This document shows positions 61,101 through 62,609 of a stretch of 64,000 nucleotides of DNA, piece after piece. A program made the translations under genes and the position numbers. A model generated the notes under the pieces. The model worked only from the letters and a program-made list of their open reading frames with translations, was not told the origin of the DNA and did not search any database. This DNA is from Arion vulgaris (lineage: Eukaryota > Mollusca > Gastropoda > Stylommatophora > Arionidae). The stretch's first letter is position 1, and the number at the start of each line of letters is the position of its first letter. The stretch spans positions 38,884,806-38,948,805 of the forward strand of contig CM036755.1 of NCBI GenBank assembly GCA_020796225.1. Reading direction: 5' to 3'.

Positions 61101-62424
61101 AGCATATGTTAGGATTGATACAACATTTGAATTGAAAATTTGTAATTTAGTTTTAATACTATATAACTTGCAGTTCCATATTTTATTTAGACTTTTAAAA
61201 GCTGATGTTGCTTTGCCAATTCGTATCATAATTTCTTTTTAACATTTCCTGTGCAATCAATATTGCTAACTAAATAGGTGAACTGCTCTGTTATTTTTAT
61301 CATTTTAGATTCCAGGGTGATATCTGCATTACTTGTCATAGGTGTCTTCATTATATTTGTTTTTCATAGTTTATCTGCAGTCCAACTTTTGATGCTATAG
61401 ATGACAAGTTGTCTGTTTTCTTTGCATATCTTGGTTGTTTCTACTTAACAAGGCAATATCATCTGCAAAATCCAAATCTTCTAGTTGACTATTTTCTACC
61501 CAATCGATGCCAGTTTCGCCCTGCAACATTTTCGCATCACCCAGTCAATGGCCACTCCAAACAATAGCGGAGATAGAATACAGCCTTGCTTTACTCCGGT
61601 TTCAACCATAAACCAGTCGCTATATCCACCATCAGTGCGAACTGCACACTGTGAACCATCATAGAGGCTCTTTATAATGTTTATTATTTTGTCTGGTATT
61701 CCATGGCATCTCAGAATATTCCACAGAGAGATTCTGTGTAGACTATCAAAGGCTTTTTGAAAATCGATGAAATTTAGTATGAGTGGTTGTTGCTTCTCAA
61801 TATGTTCCTCCAAAACTAATATAACATACCAAATATTAACAAGCTAATGAATTGTTAACAAACTACTGTAGCATACCAAGCGTTAATATAGTTATTAAAA
61901 CTTTCATTCAAAAGTTCATTTAAGGATCACTCATCGGACATGCCATAATTGTTTCTATCTTCTCCTAAGTATGTATTTCGGTGTGTTTATACTAACAAAT
62001 GCCCGTTCTGTGCTGGTTGATCTACTGGAGTTTCATAGTTTTCCCATCTTGCTGCACCTCTCGGTATGCATCAATTGTGCAACTGAGTTAGAGAATACCC
62101 TTTGTTTTCTTTGTTGAAATCTTCAGAGCATATGTTTTCTCTTAAGAGCACAGATGATGGCGCTTTGTCCATAGAAGACCCATTCTCGATCACAGCATGG
62201 CCCTAAAGCGCATCTACTCTCTTATTGTCCTTCACCGCAGAATGACCTGGGACAAAGATGAAGGTATGTGTCTGGATTGTTAGAAAAGAAAACAACTTAC
62301 CCCTGGAAAATCCCTGAAAGCTGCTTGTTTCGCTGAGGCAAAGAGAGCTTGCAAAGTGTTGTTGACTGGTTTCTGGAATAAGCTATCCCCGAGGAGATCC
62401 CCATATATTTTTGCCAGGGGAAGT
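32605..62424 (-). CDS. PATL1: PATL1 / PAT1 homolog, decapping scaffold (spliced, start not seen)
   Basis: Sixteen exons (listed separately) encode a protein matching animal PATL1: a Pro/Ser/Gln-rich N-terminal region, the conserved '[20 protein letters not shown]' motif, '[18 protein letters not shown]', and the alpha-helical PAT1 C-terminal domain ('[15 protein letters not shown]' to the stop at 32,605). Coding length is about 2.24 kb, near 745 residues against 770 for human PATL1, so only the N-terminus is missing. PAT1 proteins bind DDX6, LSM1-7 and decapping/deadenylation factors and drive mRNA decapping in P-bodies; this is family knowledge. All introns have GT-AG ends and phases agree, except one exon with a one-base frameshift. 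Introns hold most of the mobile elements. No AATAAA was seen for the minus strand between 32,216 and 32,604. Confidence 0.93.
33001..33300 (+). mobile_element. LINE C-terminal remnant in PATL1 intron
   Basis: '[20 protein letters not shown]', '[20 protein letters not shown]' and '[11 protein letters not shown]' on the plus strand; same family as 605-975. Confidence 0.7.
33350..33600 (+). mobile_element. LINE fragment with GAAGAAGAA tail
   Basis: Contains 'CTGTGGAGTCCCAGGTAACG' (RNase H region) and ends 'AAGTAAATGGTGGAAGAGAA' 'GAAGAA', the same 3' end found four times in tandem at 42,180-42,480. Confidence 0.6.
33541..33850. repeat. Source of the duplicated segment at 34,561-34,860
   Basis: High-quality version of a segment whose degraded echo lies at 34,561-34,860; the shared run continues through the mariner left TIR to about 33,954. 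It includes PATL1 exon 33,701-33,798. Confidence 0.65.
33701..33798 (-). CDS. PATL1: PATL1 exon
   Basis: Acceptor TTTTCAG, donor GTAAGT at 33,700. Encodes '[17 protein letters not shown]' then '[10 protein letters not shown]', parallel to human 'FGLSLLLILLSRGEDL ... NNQW'. Phase 0 to 2. The mariner left TIR is only 55 bp upstream of its acceptor. Confidence 0.93.
33955..34560 (-). mobile_element. piggyBac-like fragment nested in mariner
   Basis: A TTAA target (33,951-33,954) is followed by 'CCCTTTGGTCCCAGCA', a piggyBac-style terminus. The minus strand then encodes '[17 protein letters not shown]' and '[20 protein letters not shown]' with '[17 protein letters not shown]', the start of the piggyBac transposase domain (NxYA...W..vt..EI...l...i.MGi). 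The right terminus is not found; the fragment runs into the echo patch. Confidence 0.75.
34561..34860. other. Degraded echo of 33,541-33,954 (probable assembly artefact)
   Basis: 'ACCATTCTATTAAGAAATG', 'ACAGCTATTACTATTATAAG', 'AACTTACCATTG' (the PATL1 donor), 'ACTGAAAATAGG' and 'TTGTTCAAATGAAAATGG' follow the order of the upstream segment with many deletions. The echoed PATL1 exon is unreadable here. Confidence 0.7.
34888..35917 (+). pseudogene. mariner transposase (DD34D), broken
   Basis: Order of motifs: N-terminal HTH region ('[20 protein letters not shown]', '[14 protein letters not shown]'), linker '[15 protein letters not shown]' (the family's WVPHxLTxxQ motif), first Asp in '[13 protein letters not shown]', second Asp in 'LLHDNARPH' (35,684), and third Asp in '[13 protein letters not shown]' (35,789), with exactly 34 residues between the last two. 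A stop (35,098) and a frameshift near 35,480 inactivate it. It resembles transposases found fused in SETMAR-type proteins, but no SET domain is present. Confidence 0.88.
36120..36425 (-). mobile_element. LINE-f fragment
   Basis: DNA parallels 48,095-48,330 base for base in long runs ('ACTGTCTGGCATGTCCAAAC', 'GAGACTCGC'). The minus strand holds the region after RNase H of a LINE. Confidence 0.65.
36435..36610 (-). mobile_element. LINE-c fragment
   Basis: 'TACCATCTAACCATCTTTAT', 'CACCTTCTTTCCTGATG' and 'GTAGAAGACTCTGTATACTG' match 6,890-6,975. Confidence 0.65.
36615..36695 (-). mobile_element. SINE-G fragment
   Basis: Matches the inner part of 55,840-55,900 ('CCTTGACCGTACTGTGGATT', 'GAACATGGGTCTCC'). 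Confidence 0.6.
36716..36853 (-). CDS. PATL1: PATL1 exon
   Basis: Acceptor TTTTTCAG, donor GTAAGT. 46 codons, phase 0 to 0: '[17 protein letters not shown]' and '[11 protein letters not shown]', within the C-terminal alpha-helical repeat domain. Confidence 0.9.
36945..37195 (-). mobile_element. SINE-C full copy
   Basis: Reverse complement in order: 'TCTTCTTTCTTCTTTGCGTT' (3' end), 'CACTCTTTGTGATATGTTTG', 'AAACCTCCTTAGTCACCTCT', 'CATGCGTGGCAGGTAACAGT', 'CCCGGTAACCACTCGGATG'. Confidence 0.8.
37315..37575 (+). mobile_element. SINE-B full copy
   Basis: From 'CCTGTGTGTTACCTGGGCTT' through 'GCATGTTGTAAGAGGTGACT', 'CCTACTTGTAGGTGCATAAC' to 'TTGACAGGGATCGTTCAAAG' + 'AAGAATAAA'. Confidence 0.8.
37577..37705 (+). 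mobile_element. SINE-A 3' half
   Basis: 'ACATCGGGGACCCTCACCGG', 'ACAGCTGAGATCTTCCTGTG', 'TTATTCACCAAAGTGAAATG' and 'ATCAATCAACCAA' match the SINE-A end. Confidence 0.75.
37706..38030 (+). mobile_element. LINE C-terminal fragment
   Basis: Plus strand gives '[16 protein letters not shown]', then '[16 protein letters not shown]', '[20 protein letters not shown]' and a final 'VHKEDIDA' near the stop. Motif [10 protein letters not shown]...REL...G.....V...A is the C-terminal block of a LINE ORF2. Confidence 0.75.
38040..38265 (-). mobile_element. SINE-H, diverged
   Basis: Parallel to 59,455-59,700: 'AAGGATTGACATCACTGCAC', 'GAAACGGTACACCACCTGCA', 'CCCAACAATCCTA', 'TTCTGAACCCACAACC'. Confidence 0.6.
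38411..38485 (-). CDS. PATL1: PATL1 exon
   Basis: 25 codons, phase 0 to 0, acceptor CCTCAG, donor GTAGGG. '[12 protein letters not shown]' matches human 'LPFLIKKDAQDE'. Confidence 0.92.
38510..38690. repeat. Local duplication in PATL1 intron
   Basis: 'ACTATGTGCTTAGCATGTTG' 'CTCTCATTCAAAAT' occurs at 38,513 and at 38,629, with similar upstream text (AGGACAAAGGTTAA / AGACAAAGGTTAA). Confidence 0.8.
38770..39080 (+). mobile_element. LINE-a fragment with internal duplication
   Basis: '[19 protein letters not shown]' is followed by '[17 protein letters not shown]' and '[10 protein letters not shown]'; the 'AAGAAGAGACCAGTTTAGAA' segment appears twice (38,820 and 38,891). Same family as 3,822-4,865. 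Confidence 0.7.
39085..39350 (+). mobile_element. SINE-C full copy
   Basis: 'CCGAGTGGTTACGGGGCCCA', 'CTGCCACGCATGTCGTAAAG', 'GAGGTTTGGCTGAAATCGGA', 'TTTAGGGGCCTACCAAACTA', 'ATATCACAAAGAGTGATTAA'. Confidence 0.8.
39560..39797 (-). mobile_element. SINE-C full copy, opposite strand
   Basis: 'CTTCTTCTTTGCGTTCGTTC', 'AATCACTCTTGTGATATGTT', 'CATGGCAGGTAACAGTGGTT', 'CCCCAAATTTGGGCCCCTG'. With the previous copy it makes an inverted pair about 210 bp apart. Confidence 0.8.
39920..40300 (-). mobile_element. LINE-d RT fragment (5' part of palm)
   Basis: Minus strand: '[20 protein letters not shown]' (consensus NNKAAGxDGIxAEMLK, fingers of RTE RT), then '[16 protein letters not shown]', and the motif '[15 protein letters not shown]' that in another frame is '[12 protein letters not shown]'. 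An internal deletion joins the two. Confidence 0.75.
40526..40673 (-). CDS. PATL1: PATL1 exon
   Basis: Acceptor ATCTAG, donor GTAAAT; phase 2 to 0. '[18 protein letters not shown]' and '[17 protein letters not shown]'; the latter is the best-known PATL1 signature (human 'CIRKGKRMVARILPFL'). Confidence 0.95.
40740..40885 (-). mobile_element. SINE-H fragment
   Basis: 'AAGGATTGACTTCATTGCAT' and 'AGATTCGAACCCACAAGCTT' match the ends of SINE-H; the centre is deleted. Confidence 0.55.
40890..41145 (-). mobile_element. SINE-G copy
   Basis: Minus strand has a tRNA-like head ('GTCTAGCCCAATGGATTAGA', 'CTTGGGTTCGAGACCCGG'); the other end has a second box A-like text on the plus strand ('GGCAGCATGGTTAGCGCAGC'). 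A related copy is 55,735-55,945. Confidence 0.6.
41150..41375 (+). mobile_element. SINE-B copy
   Basis: 'GCTGCAGGTGTGACCTACAA', 'GCATGTCATAAAGAGGCAAC', 'CCTACTTGTAGGTGCATAAC', 'GGCTCAAATCACAGAGTGG'. Its 3' end seems to be resumed at about 41,611-41,650 ('AACAAGTGGTCGATATGGAG') after a SINE-E. Confidence 0.75.
41379..41610 (+). mobile_element. SINE-E inserted in SINE-B
   Basis: 'CTGGTGTACCAGATTTCCCC', 'GTGGAAATCGGATTCATGCA', 'GAGCTCTGGTGCTTATCCTC', 'GTGTCCGGTTTTAGCCAGC'. SINE-B text lies on both sides, so this is a nested insertion. Confidence 0.65.
41766..41833 (-). CDS. PATL1: PATL1 exon
   Basis: Acceptor GTTACAG, donor GTATAG; phase 0 to 2. '[20 protein letters not shown]' parallels human 'SLLLDVEDYERRYLLSLEE'. 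Confidence 0.9.
41895..42240 (+). mobile_element. LINE-a fragment
   Basis: '[20 protein letters not shown]' (42,000-42,050), then basic codons and '[20 protein letters not shown]'. Ends with the tail 'AAGTAAATGGTGGAAGAGAA'. Confidence 0.7.
42180..42475 (+). repeat. 70-77-bp tandem repeat of a LINE 3' end, four units
   Basis: Four copies of 'ACAAGATCACTACGTTTCTC' ... 'TCTATAAAGAAGTAAATGGT' 'GGAAGAGAAGAAG'. The unit is the LINE's own terminal sequence including its GAA-rich tail, so the element ends in tandem 3' copies. Confidence 0.85.
42480..42620 (+). mobile_element. LINE C-terminal end
   Basis: '[20 protein letters not shown]' and a stop; the [14 protein letters not shown] end is common at LINE ORF2 C-termini. 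Confidence 0.65.
42730..42975 (+). mobile_element. SINE-B full copy
   Basis: 'GTGTTGCTGGGGCTCACAAG', 'GTAACACTGCAACCTACAAG', 'CTGGCCTACTTTTAGCCGCA', 'ATTCAAAGAAGAAGAATAG'. Confidence 0.8.
43085..43175 (-). mobile_element. SINE-B head fragment
   Basis: Reverse complement of the SINE-B 5' part ('GCTCTCATGGGGAGCAAAGA', 'GCATGTTGTAAGAGGCAACT'). Confidence 0.7.
43180..44095 (+). mobile_element. LINE-f 3' part with internal minisatellite
   Basis: Encodes part of RNase H and the following region: '[20 protein letters not shown]', '[20 protein letters not shown]' (the HxGxxGNExA motif, degraded), '[17 protein letters not shown]' and '[16 protein letters not shown]'. The 3' coding segment after 43,550 is amplified about seven times, and the final unit ends 'GDRSTYGH' 'VQSAMKIF', the normal family end. 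Confidence 0.8.
43555..44070 (+). repeat. About 70-bp minisatellite made of LINE coding sequence, seven units
   Basis: 'GGACATCAAACTGGTACAGT' 'TAGTTGCTGGATGATG' with the sequence GGACAT spaced 69, 71, 77, 70, 70, 68 and 75 bp. Each unit encodes a 'VQLVAxxxWRYxKGDxxTYGHQ' segment homologous to '[12 protein letters not shown]' of the copy at 56,018. Confidence 0.9.
44203..44368 (-). CDS. PATL1: PATL1 exon with one-base frameshift
   Basis: Acceptor CGTTTCAG, donor GTAAAA. Reads '[20 protein letters not shown]' 'DV' in one frame, then, after a shift at about 44,293-44,300, '[20 protein letters not shown]' 'RQLLMDIEK'. As written the first frame stops at 'QPTKK'. Adding one base would restore both the reading frame and the phase to the next exon (phase 0), so a single deleted base is likely. 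Whether this is a sequencing error or a real mutation is not decidable here. Confidence 0.9.
44437..44605 (-). mobile_element. SINE-B copy
   Basis: 'CTTCGAATGCTCCATACTGA' (3' end), 'TTTGTATGTGATCTGAGACT', 'TGCCTATAAGTCAGCACATC' and 'GTAGGTTGCAGTGGTCC'; internal deletion of the 'AGTAAATAAAAAG' part. Confidence 0.7.
44640..44800 (-). mobile_element. LINE-a 3' fragment
   Basis: 'GATAAGAAGATACTTCTAGA' and 'GTGTTTTTACTGCCTGTTAT' match 49,840-49,900 and 54,815-54,880. Confidence 0.6.
44800..45195 (+). mobile_element. LINE-d (RTE-like) fragment
   Basis: '[20 protein letters not shown]', '[13 protein letters not shown]', '[20 protein letters not shown]' and '[19 protein letters not shown]' are readable with a few frameshifts; followed by a deletion and the 3' 'AGTACAAAAGGAATTATTAT'. 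Confidence 0.8.
45430..45775 (+). mobile_element. LINE-f RNase H fragment
   Basis: '[20 protein letters not shown]' '[13 protein letters not shown]' (RNase H HxGxxGNExA motif, 45,450-45,550), followed by '[16 protein letters not shown]' and '[13 protein letters not shown]'. Same 3' end as 12,925-13,070. Confidence 0.75.
45840..45955 (-). mobile_element. SINE-A head
   Basis: Reverse complement: 'CTCTGTGGCACAGAGGTTAG', 'ATGCTCACCTCTCGTTCTAA' and 'GGTACTCGATTCGCTCCC'. Confidence 0.7.
45984..46113 (-). CDS. PATL1: PATL1 exon
   Basis: Acceptor TGTACAG after a long CT-rich tract (46,117-46,140), donor GTATGT. '[14 protein letters not shown]' and '[20 protein letters not shown]' follow the YLDDYYY motif, as human 'YYQNYFEKLEKL ... 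LITPQVAKLEHAYKP'. Phase 0 to 1. Confidence 0.88.
46210..46300 (+). mobile_element. tRNA-like SINE head
   Basis: 'AGTGAAGCATCCCCCATTCG' and 'GAGACCCGGGTTCAATCCCC' (box B) followed by 'CCTGGGGCATAAAGAAAAAA'. Resembles the SINE-G end. Confidence 0.5.
46395..46650 (-). mobile_element. SINE-F copy
   Basis: Minus strand: tRNA-like head 'GTAGCTTTAAGCGGTAGTGA' with 'CCTGGTTCAAACTCACTGG', ending 'CCTGTAAAGGATATGCCACC'. Second copy of the family at 23,865. Confidence 0.65.
46680..46836 (-). CDS. PATL1: PATL1 exon (KEKEW..PYLDDYY)
   Basis: Acceptor TCTAACAG, donor GTAAGT. '[19 protein letters not shown]' '[20 protein letters not shown]' 'PYLDDYYYT'. Human PATL1 has 'LMLQREKDWVSKIQMMQLQS' followed by 'TDPYLDDFYY'. 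This is the most conserved N-terminal motif of metazoan PAT1. Phase 2 to 0. Confidence 0.96.
46837..47279. other. Intron text with a SINE-G-like trace
   Basis: 'AATGGCCACATGGCTGGCAT' near 46,930 recalls SINE-G; 46,860-46,890 resembles 14,660-14,690 (AAAGTACTGTAGTTTTAC). Nothing else recognised. Confidence 0.4.
47280..47775 (+). mobile_element. LINE-e C-terminal half
   Basis: '[20 protein letters not shown]' '[18 protein letters not shown]' is the LP...LL...QLRWAGHV.RMPD.R.PKQ.LYGEL motif of this LINE group. It continues with '[11 protein letters not shown]', '[11 protein letters not shown]' and a frame-shifted zinc-finger end. A SINE-B follows. Confidence 0.8.
47785..47950 (+). mobile_element. 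SINE-B, 5'-truncated
   Basis: 'GCTACCCTAGTAAATAAAAA', 'CCTACTTGTGGGCGCATAAT', 'AGAGTGGTTGACATGTGGTC', 'GATATGGAGCGTTCGAAGAA'. Confidence 0.8.
48085..48480 (-). mobile_element. LINE-f RNase H fragment
   Basis: Minus strand: '[20 protein letters not shown]' (RNase H motif, 48,380-48,440), '[20 protein letters not shown]' and '[18 protein letters not shown]'. Related to 36,120-36,425. Confidence 0.75.
48527..48814. mobile_element. TTAA-flanked MITE, copy 2
   Basis: Perfect TTAA on both sides (48,523-48,526; 48,815-48,818); ends 'CTCTTTCCA' and inverted 'CTCTTTTCA'. 288 bp, no coding capacity, same interior as 30,511-30,779. It has a local duplication 'GCCGCACACTGCGC'. Confidence 0.85.
48840..48930 (-). 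mobile_element. SINE-H fragment
   Basis: 'GAAATGGCAAGCCACATGCG' 'AAAGTATTGC' matches 59,525-59,560. Confidence 0.5.
49138..49530 (+). mobile_element. SINE-A, nearly full copy
   Basis: Head 'TCTGTGGCGTAGAGGTTAGG', 'CCAGAGATCCCTGATCTCAG', 'TCAGGGACCCTGCCAGTGCT', end 'TTATTCACCAAAGTGCATCA' + 'ATCAATG'. Aligns with 968-1,395 throughout. Confidence 0.8.
49591..49752 (-). CDS. PATL1: PATL1 exon (Gln/His-rich)
   Basis: Acceptor TATTTAAG, donor GTATGT; phase 2 to 2. '[20 protein letters not shown]' then '[12 protein letters not shown]'; human PATL1 has a Gln/His-rich run at the same place before the KEKEW motif. Confidence 0.88.
49800..50045 (-). mobile_element. LINE-a 3' fragment
   Basis: DNA parallels 54,800-55,025: 'AGAAGAGATTTCTAGAACAG', 'TCACCTTTTGCGTGGACTGC', 'AGGCACACTGTCTGTTGGTA', 'AATTTGTTGTTTCTTAATGA'. 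Confidence 0.7.
50053..50312 (+). mobile_element. SINE-B full copy
   Basis: 'GTGTGTTGCAGGAGCCCTTA', 'GTAACACTGCGACCTACAAG', 'GCATGTCGTAAGAGGCGACT', 'CTCAGATCACATACAAATCA', 'GACGTTCAAAGAAGAAGAAG'. The best reference copy of the family. Confidence 0.85.
50385..50520 (+). mobile_element. SINE-C 3' half
   Basis: 'GGCTGAAATCGGATGCATGT', 'GCGTTTAGGGGCCTACCAAA', 'CGTTCTTGGCAAAGATCAAA', 'CATATCACAAAGAGTGATTA'. Confidence 0.75.
50637..50732 (-). CDS. PATL1: PATL1 exon
   Basis: Acceptor CTGTTGCAG, donor GTAAGT; phase 2 to 2. '[20 protein letters not shown]' '[11 protein letters not shown]', low-complexity N-terminal region. Confidence 0.82.
50820..51305 (+). mobile_element. LINE-e C-terminus with complete C2H2 finger
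   Basis: '[20 protein letters not shown]' is followed, after frameshifts, by '[20 protein letters not shown]' '[14 protein letters not shown]' and a stop. The C-x2-C-x12-H-x3-H arrangement is an intact zinc finger at the ORF2 C-terminus, characteristic of this LINE group. Reference end for the eroded copies. Confidence 0.85.
51410..51710. repeat. Interspersed repeat, about 300 bp, copy 2
   Basis: Same as 11,030-11,330: 'GATAGAACACTGTACAGTG', 'ATGATATTCCTTAGTGTTAA', 'CAATACTGGAATGTAGGTCA'. Confidence 0.7.
51770..51930 (+). mobile_element. LINE-g fragment
   Basis: '[20 protein letters not shown]' is the CTCG.....EHILQ.C region of LINE-g, with substitutions. Confidence 0.55.
51935..52146 (+). 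mobile_element. Retroelement 3' coding end ([11 protein letters not shown] motif)
   Basis: '[20 protein letters not shown]' 'AI' and stop at 52,144. Second copy of the end seen at 9,050-9,281. Confidence 0.5.
52215..52935 (-). mobile_element. LINE-e C-terminal half
   Basis: From 52,935 down: '[20 protein letters not shown]' 'TWTVY', '[20 protein letters not shown]' 'LQKTQ', '[15 protein letters not shown]', then '[20 protein letters not shown]' and a decayed finger region. The longest LINE-e copy here; several frameshifts. Confidence 0.8.
53013..53171 (-). CDS. PATL1: PATL1 exon (Pro-rich)
   Basis: Acceptor TATTGCAG, donor GTGAGA; phase 2 to 2. '[20 protein letters not shown]' '[20 protein letters not shown]' '[12 protein letters not shown]'. 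Confidence 0.85.
53172..53530. other. PATL1 intron, no feature recognised
   Basis: AT-rich text; nothing recognised. Confidence 0.4.
53563..53640 (+). mobile_element. SINE-E fragment
   Basis: 'CAGTGCCATTTGGAGCTCTG' 'GTGCTTATCCTTCGGCGACG' 'TGTCCGGTTTCAGCC'. Confidence 0.65.
53660..54245 (-). mobile_element. LINE-c fragment
   Basis: Minus strand: '[20 protein letters not shown]' '[20 protein letters not shown]' '[20 protein letters not shown]', then '[20 protein letters not shown]'; the FKYLGS.F..DG....EI segment typical after the RT palm, open for about 116 codons. Confidence 0.8.
54322..54463 (-). CDS. PATL1: PATL1 exon (Ser/Pro repeats)
   Basis: Acceptor ATTTAG, donor GTGTGAGT (chosen because it gives phase 2, which fits the next exon). 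'[20 protein letters not shown]' '[18 protein letters not shown]'. Phase 1 to 2. Confidence 0.82.
54550..54695 (+). mobile_element. SINE-A 3' fragment
   Basis: 'TGTGCACTGCTGATGATATC', 'TGTAAGAAAGAGATTGGGGC' 'ACACATGTTATTCACAAAAG' and 'CTATCAATCAAAT'. Confidence 0.65.
54770..55502 (-). mobile_element. LINE-a fragment
   Basis: A 128-codon minus-strand frame gives '[20 protein letters not shown]' '[20 protein letters not shown]', '[20 protein letters not shown]' '[18 protein letters not shown]', followed by the '[15 protein letters not shown]' region in DNA. Almost parallel to 3,822-4,400. Confidence 0.8.
55735..55945 (-). mobile_element. SINE-G copy
   Basis: Minus strand head 'GAGCGTATAGCAGAATGGAT' 'TAGAGCGTGGCTTCCATGCA' 'GGAGACCCATGTTCAATTC' folds plausibly as a tRNA with anticodon-position TCC (Gly-like); the far end is 'CTGCCCTAAAAAGCGGTACT'. 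tRNA-derived SINE. Confidence 0.7.
56018..56490 (-). mobile_element. LINE-f fragment
   Basis: '[20 protein letters not shown]' '[20 protein letters not shown]' '[20 protein letters not shown]' '[13 protein letters not shown]' and '[18 protein letters not shown]'. An open frame of over 200 codons includes it; this is the region after RNase H and the source text for the minisatellite at 43,555. Confidence 0.8.
56579..56690 (-). CDS. PATL1: PATL1 exon
   Basis: Acceptor TTTGCCAG, donor GTAAGT; phase 0 to 1. '[20 protein letters not shown]' '[17 protein letters not shown]', comparable with human 'SPIIGSPPVRAVPIGTPPK'. Confidence 0.8.
56758..56872. repeat. (AT)n microsatellites
   Basis: Two AT/TATG tracts (56,758-56,782 and 56,815-56,865) just left of the Tigger TIR. 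Confidence 0.9.
56882..57978 (+). mobile_element. Tigger/pogo deletion derivative
   Basis: Ends 'CAGTAGAACCCACTTATCTC' (56,882) and, inverted, 'CAGTAGAACCGTTATGTCGC' (to 57,978): the CAGTAGAACC..TTAT.TCG terminus of Tigger/pogo elements. The left flank is TA; the right flank is TG (TA expected). At 1.1 kb it is far shorter than a full Tigger, retaining the termini and the last part of the transposase gene. It lies antisense in a PATL1 intron. Confidence 0.85.
57005..57625 (+). pseudogene. C-terminal part of a pogo/Tigger transposase, still open
   Basis: A 206-codon frame. From about residue 45 it is acidic and helical ('[20 protein letters not shown]', '[20 protein letters not shown]', '[20 protein letters not shown]'), and ends '[14 protein letters not shown]' before the stop. 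This is the region after the DDE domain in pogo-type transposases; the end fits a PCNA-binding (PIP) box QxxIxxF, as described for Drosophila pogo. The first ~45 residues read through terminal noncoding text and are not real coding. The DNA-binding and catalytic domains are deleted. A polyadenylation signal AATAAA follows at about 57,670. Confidence 0.75.
57990..58120. repeat. (AT)n microsatellites
   Basis: Two long TA tracts (57,993-58,020; 58,052-58,112) directly right of the Tigger TIR, mirroring the AT tracts at its left side. Confidence 0.9.
58255..58975 (+). mobile_element. LINE-d (RTE-like) interrupted by a SINE-B
   Basis: 'GCTTTTGAAAGTCTAAATAA', 'TTTCAACTTTTCAATTCCAA', 'AGTAATGTCTGGTAAACCAC' and 'AGGGTTCAAGAAA' up to 58,600; then a SINE-B; then 'GATTGAGCGGAAGAGAAACT' and 'TGATATGAGAGGAATACAAT'. 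Eroded copy of 60,680-61,230 in the other orientation. Confidence 0.7.
58600..58850 (-). mobile_element. SINE-B nested in LINE-d
   Basis: 'CTTGACGGTCCATATCGACC', 'TGCACCTACAAGTAGGTCAG', 'CACTTTTTATTTACTAGGTA', 'ACAACATGCAATGTAGGTTG', 'CCCTTGTGGGCCCCGGCCCC'. Full length. Confidence 0.8.
59002..59241 (-). CDS. PATL1: PATL1 exon (N-terminal region)
   Basis: Acceptor CCTTTCAG, donor GTTGGT; 80 codons, phase 0 to 0. '[20 protein letters not shown]' and '[20 protein letters not shown]', '[17 protein letters not shown]'. Two short helical 'T..E.E..L/M' motifs resemble the N-terminal motifs of metazoan PAT1 (human 'MPTVSVLEYALPQ'). Family assignment rests mainly on strand, phase and the exons downstream. 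Confidence 0.8.
59325..59790 (-). mobile_element. SINE-B split by a SINE-H
   Basis: 3' half at 59,325-59,458 ('ATCGGCCACTTGTTAACCAC', 'GTGCCTACAAGTAGGCCGGC', 'ATTTTATTTACTAGGG') and 5' half at 59,703-59,790 ('GTCGCCTCTTAAGACATGCC', 'TTGTAGGTTGCAGTGGTATT', 'CCCTTGCAAGGCC'). Confidence 0.8.
59459..59702 (-). mobile_element. SINE-H full copy nested in SINE-B
   Basis: Minus strand begins 'GTCTCTGTGGCTGAGTGATT' 'AAGCCCTTTACCTTGCGAGT' 'CGAAGGTCGTGGGTTCGAAT', a tRNA-like head with clear boxes A and B, followed by 'GCTGTTCACGAGTGCAGTTT', 'AGGATTGTTGCTGGAGCTAC' and 'AATGAAGTCAGTCCTTCGGC'. Defines family H. Confidence 0.8.
60005..60232 (+). mobile_element. SINE-B full copy within the 29-bp array
   Basis: 'GTTGCCAGGCCCAAAGAAAA', 'CTGCTACCTACAAGGCATAT', 'CCTACTTGTAGGCGCATAAC', 'GTGGTCGATTCGAGACGTTC'. 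Confidence 0.8.
60306..60635 (+). mobile_element. LINE C-terminal fragment within the 29-bp array
   Basis: '[20 protein letters not shown]' '[13 protein letters not shown]' and, after a stop, '[20 protein letters not shown]' '[17 protein letters not shown]'. The RW.Y.GH.LR....R...Q.L.W.P.GKR block marks an RTE-type ORF2 end. Confidence 0.75.
60680..61813 (-). mobile_element. LINE-d (RTE-like), best copy with RT palm
   Basis: From 61,813 down: '[20 protein letters not shown]' (RT motif with catalytic Asp), '[20 protein letters not shown]', '[20 protein letters not shown]', then in another frame '[14 protein letters not shown]' (catalytic FADD, about 61,465), and from 61,229 a 188-codon open frame with '[20 protein letters not shown]', '[20 protein letters not shown]', '[20 protein letters not shown]' and '[17 protein letters not shown]'. 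This order is that of RTE-clade ORF2. The endonuclease half is missing and a few indels break the palm. Confidence 0.88.
61925..62288 (-). mobile_element. LINE-f RNase H fragment
   Basis: Minus strand: '[17 protein letters not shown]' (RNase H HxGxxGNExAD motif, 62,220-62,270, with Gly and Glu lost), '[15 protein letters not shown]' and '[14 protein letters not shown]'. Adjoins the donor side of the PATL1-phase exon. Confidence 0.6.
62301..62424 (-). CDS. Probable upstream PATL1 exon
   Basis: Acceptor AACTTTCAG, donor GTAAGT. In the one phase that fits the next exon (phase 0 at 59,241) it is open: '[20 protein letters not shown]' '[20 protein letters not shown]' 'G'. I see no direct similarity to known PATL1 N-termini, which are poorly conserved. 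The clean splice sites, strand and phase make it a candidate exon of the same gene. It could belong to another gene. Confidence 0.5.
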
Positions 62425-62609
62425 CTGAAAGTTATTTGGGAGAAAGGGAAAAGTAATAAAAAAATATGCATTTTGACAATGAGAAAATAGAAAAATAAAT
62501 TACATAAATTGTATGCTTAACTCATTAACCACCAAATGCTGCAGCATGTACTTGTGAGTTTGGTTATGTGCTAAAGACTGTGCTATGATCTGTTTTATTA
62601 TCAAATAGC

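Larger units (their letters stand above)
59970..61885 (+). repeat. About 29-bp minisatellite split by three insertions
   Basis: Unit 'AACAAACTAATATAACATAC' 'CAAATATT'. Pieces at 59,970-60,004, 60,230-60,305, 60,630-60,680 and 61,812-61,885 are separated by a SINE-B, a LINE fragment and a LINE-d. Confidence 0.8.
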
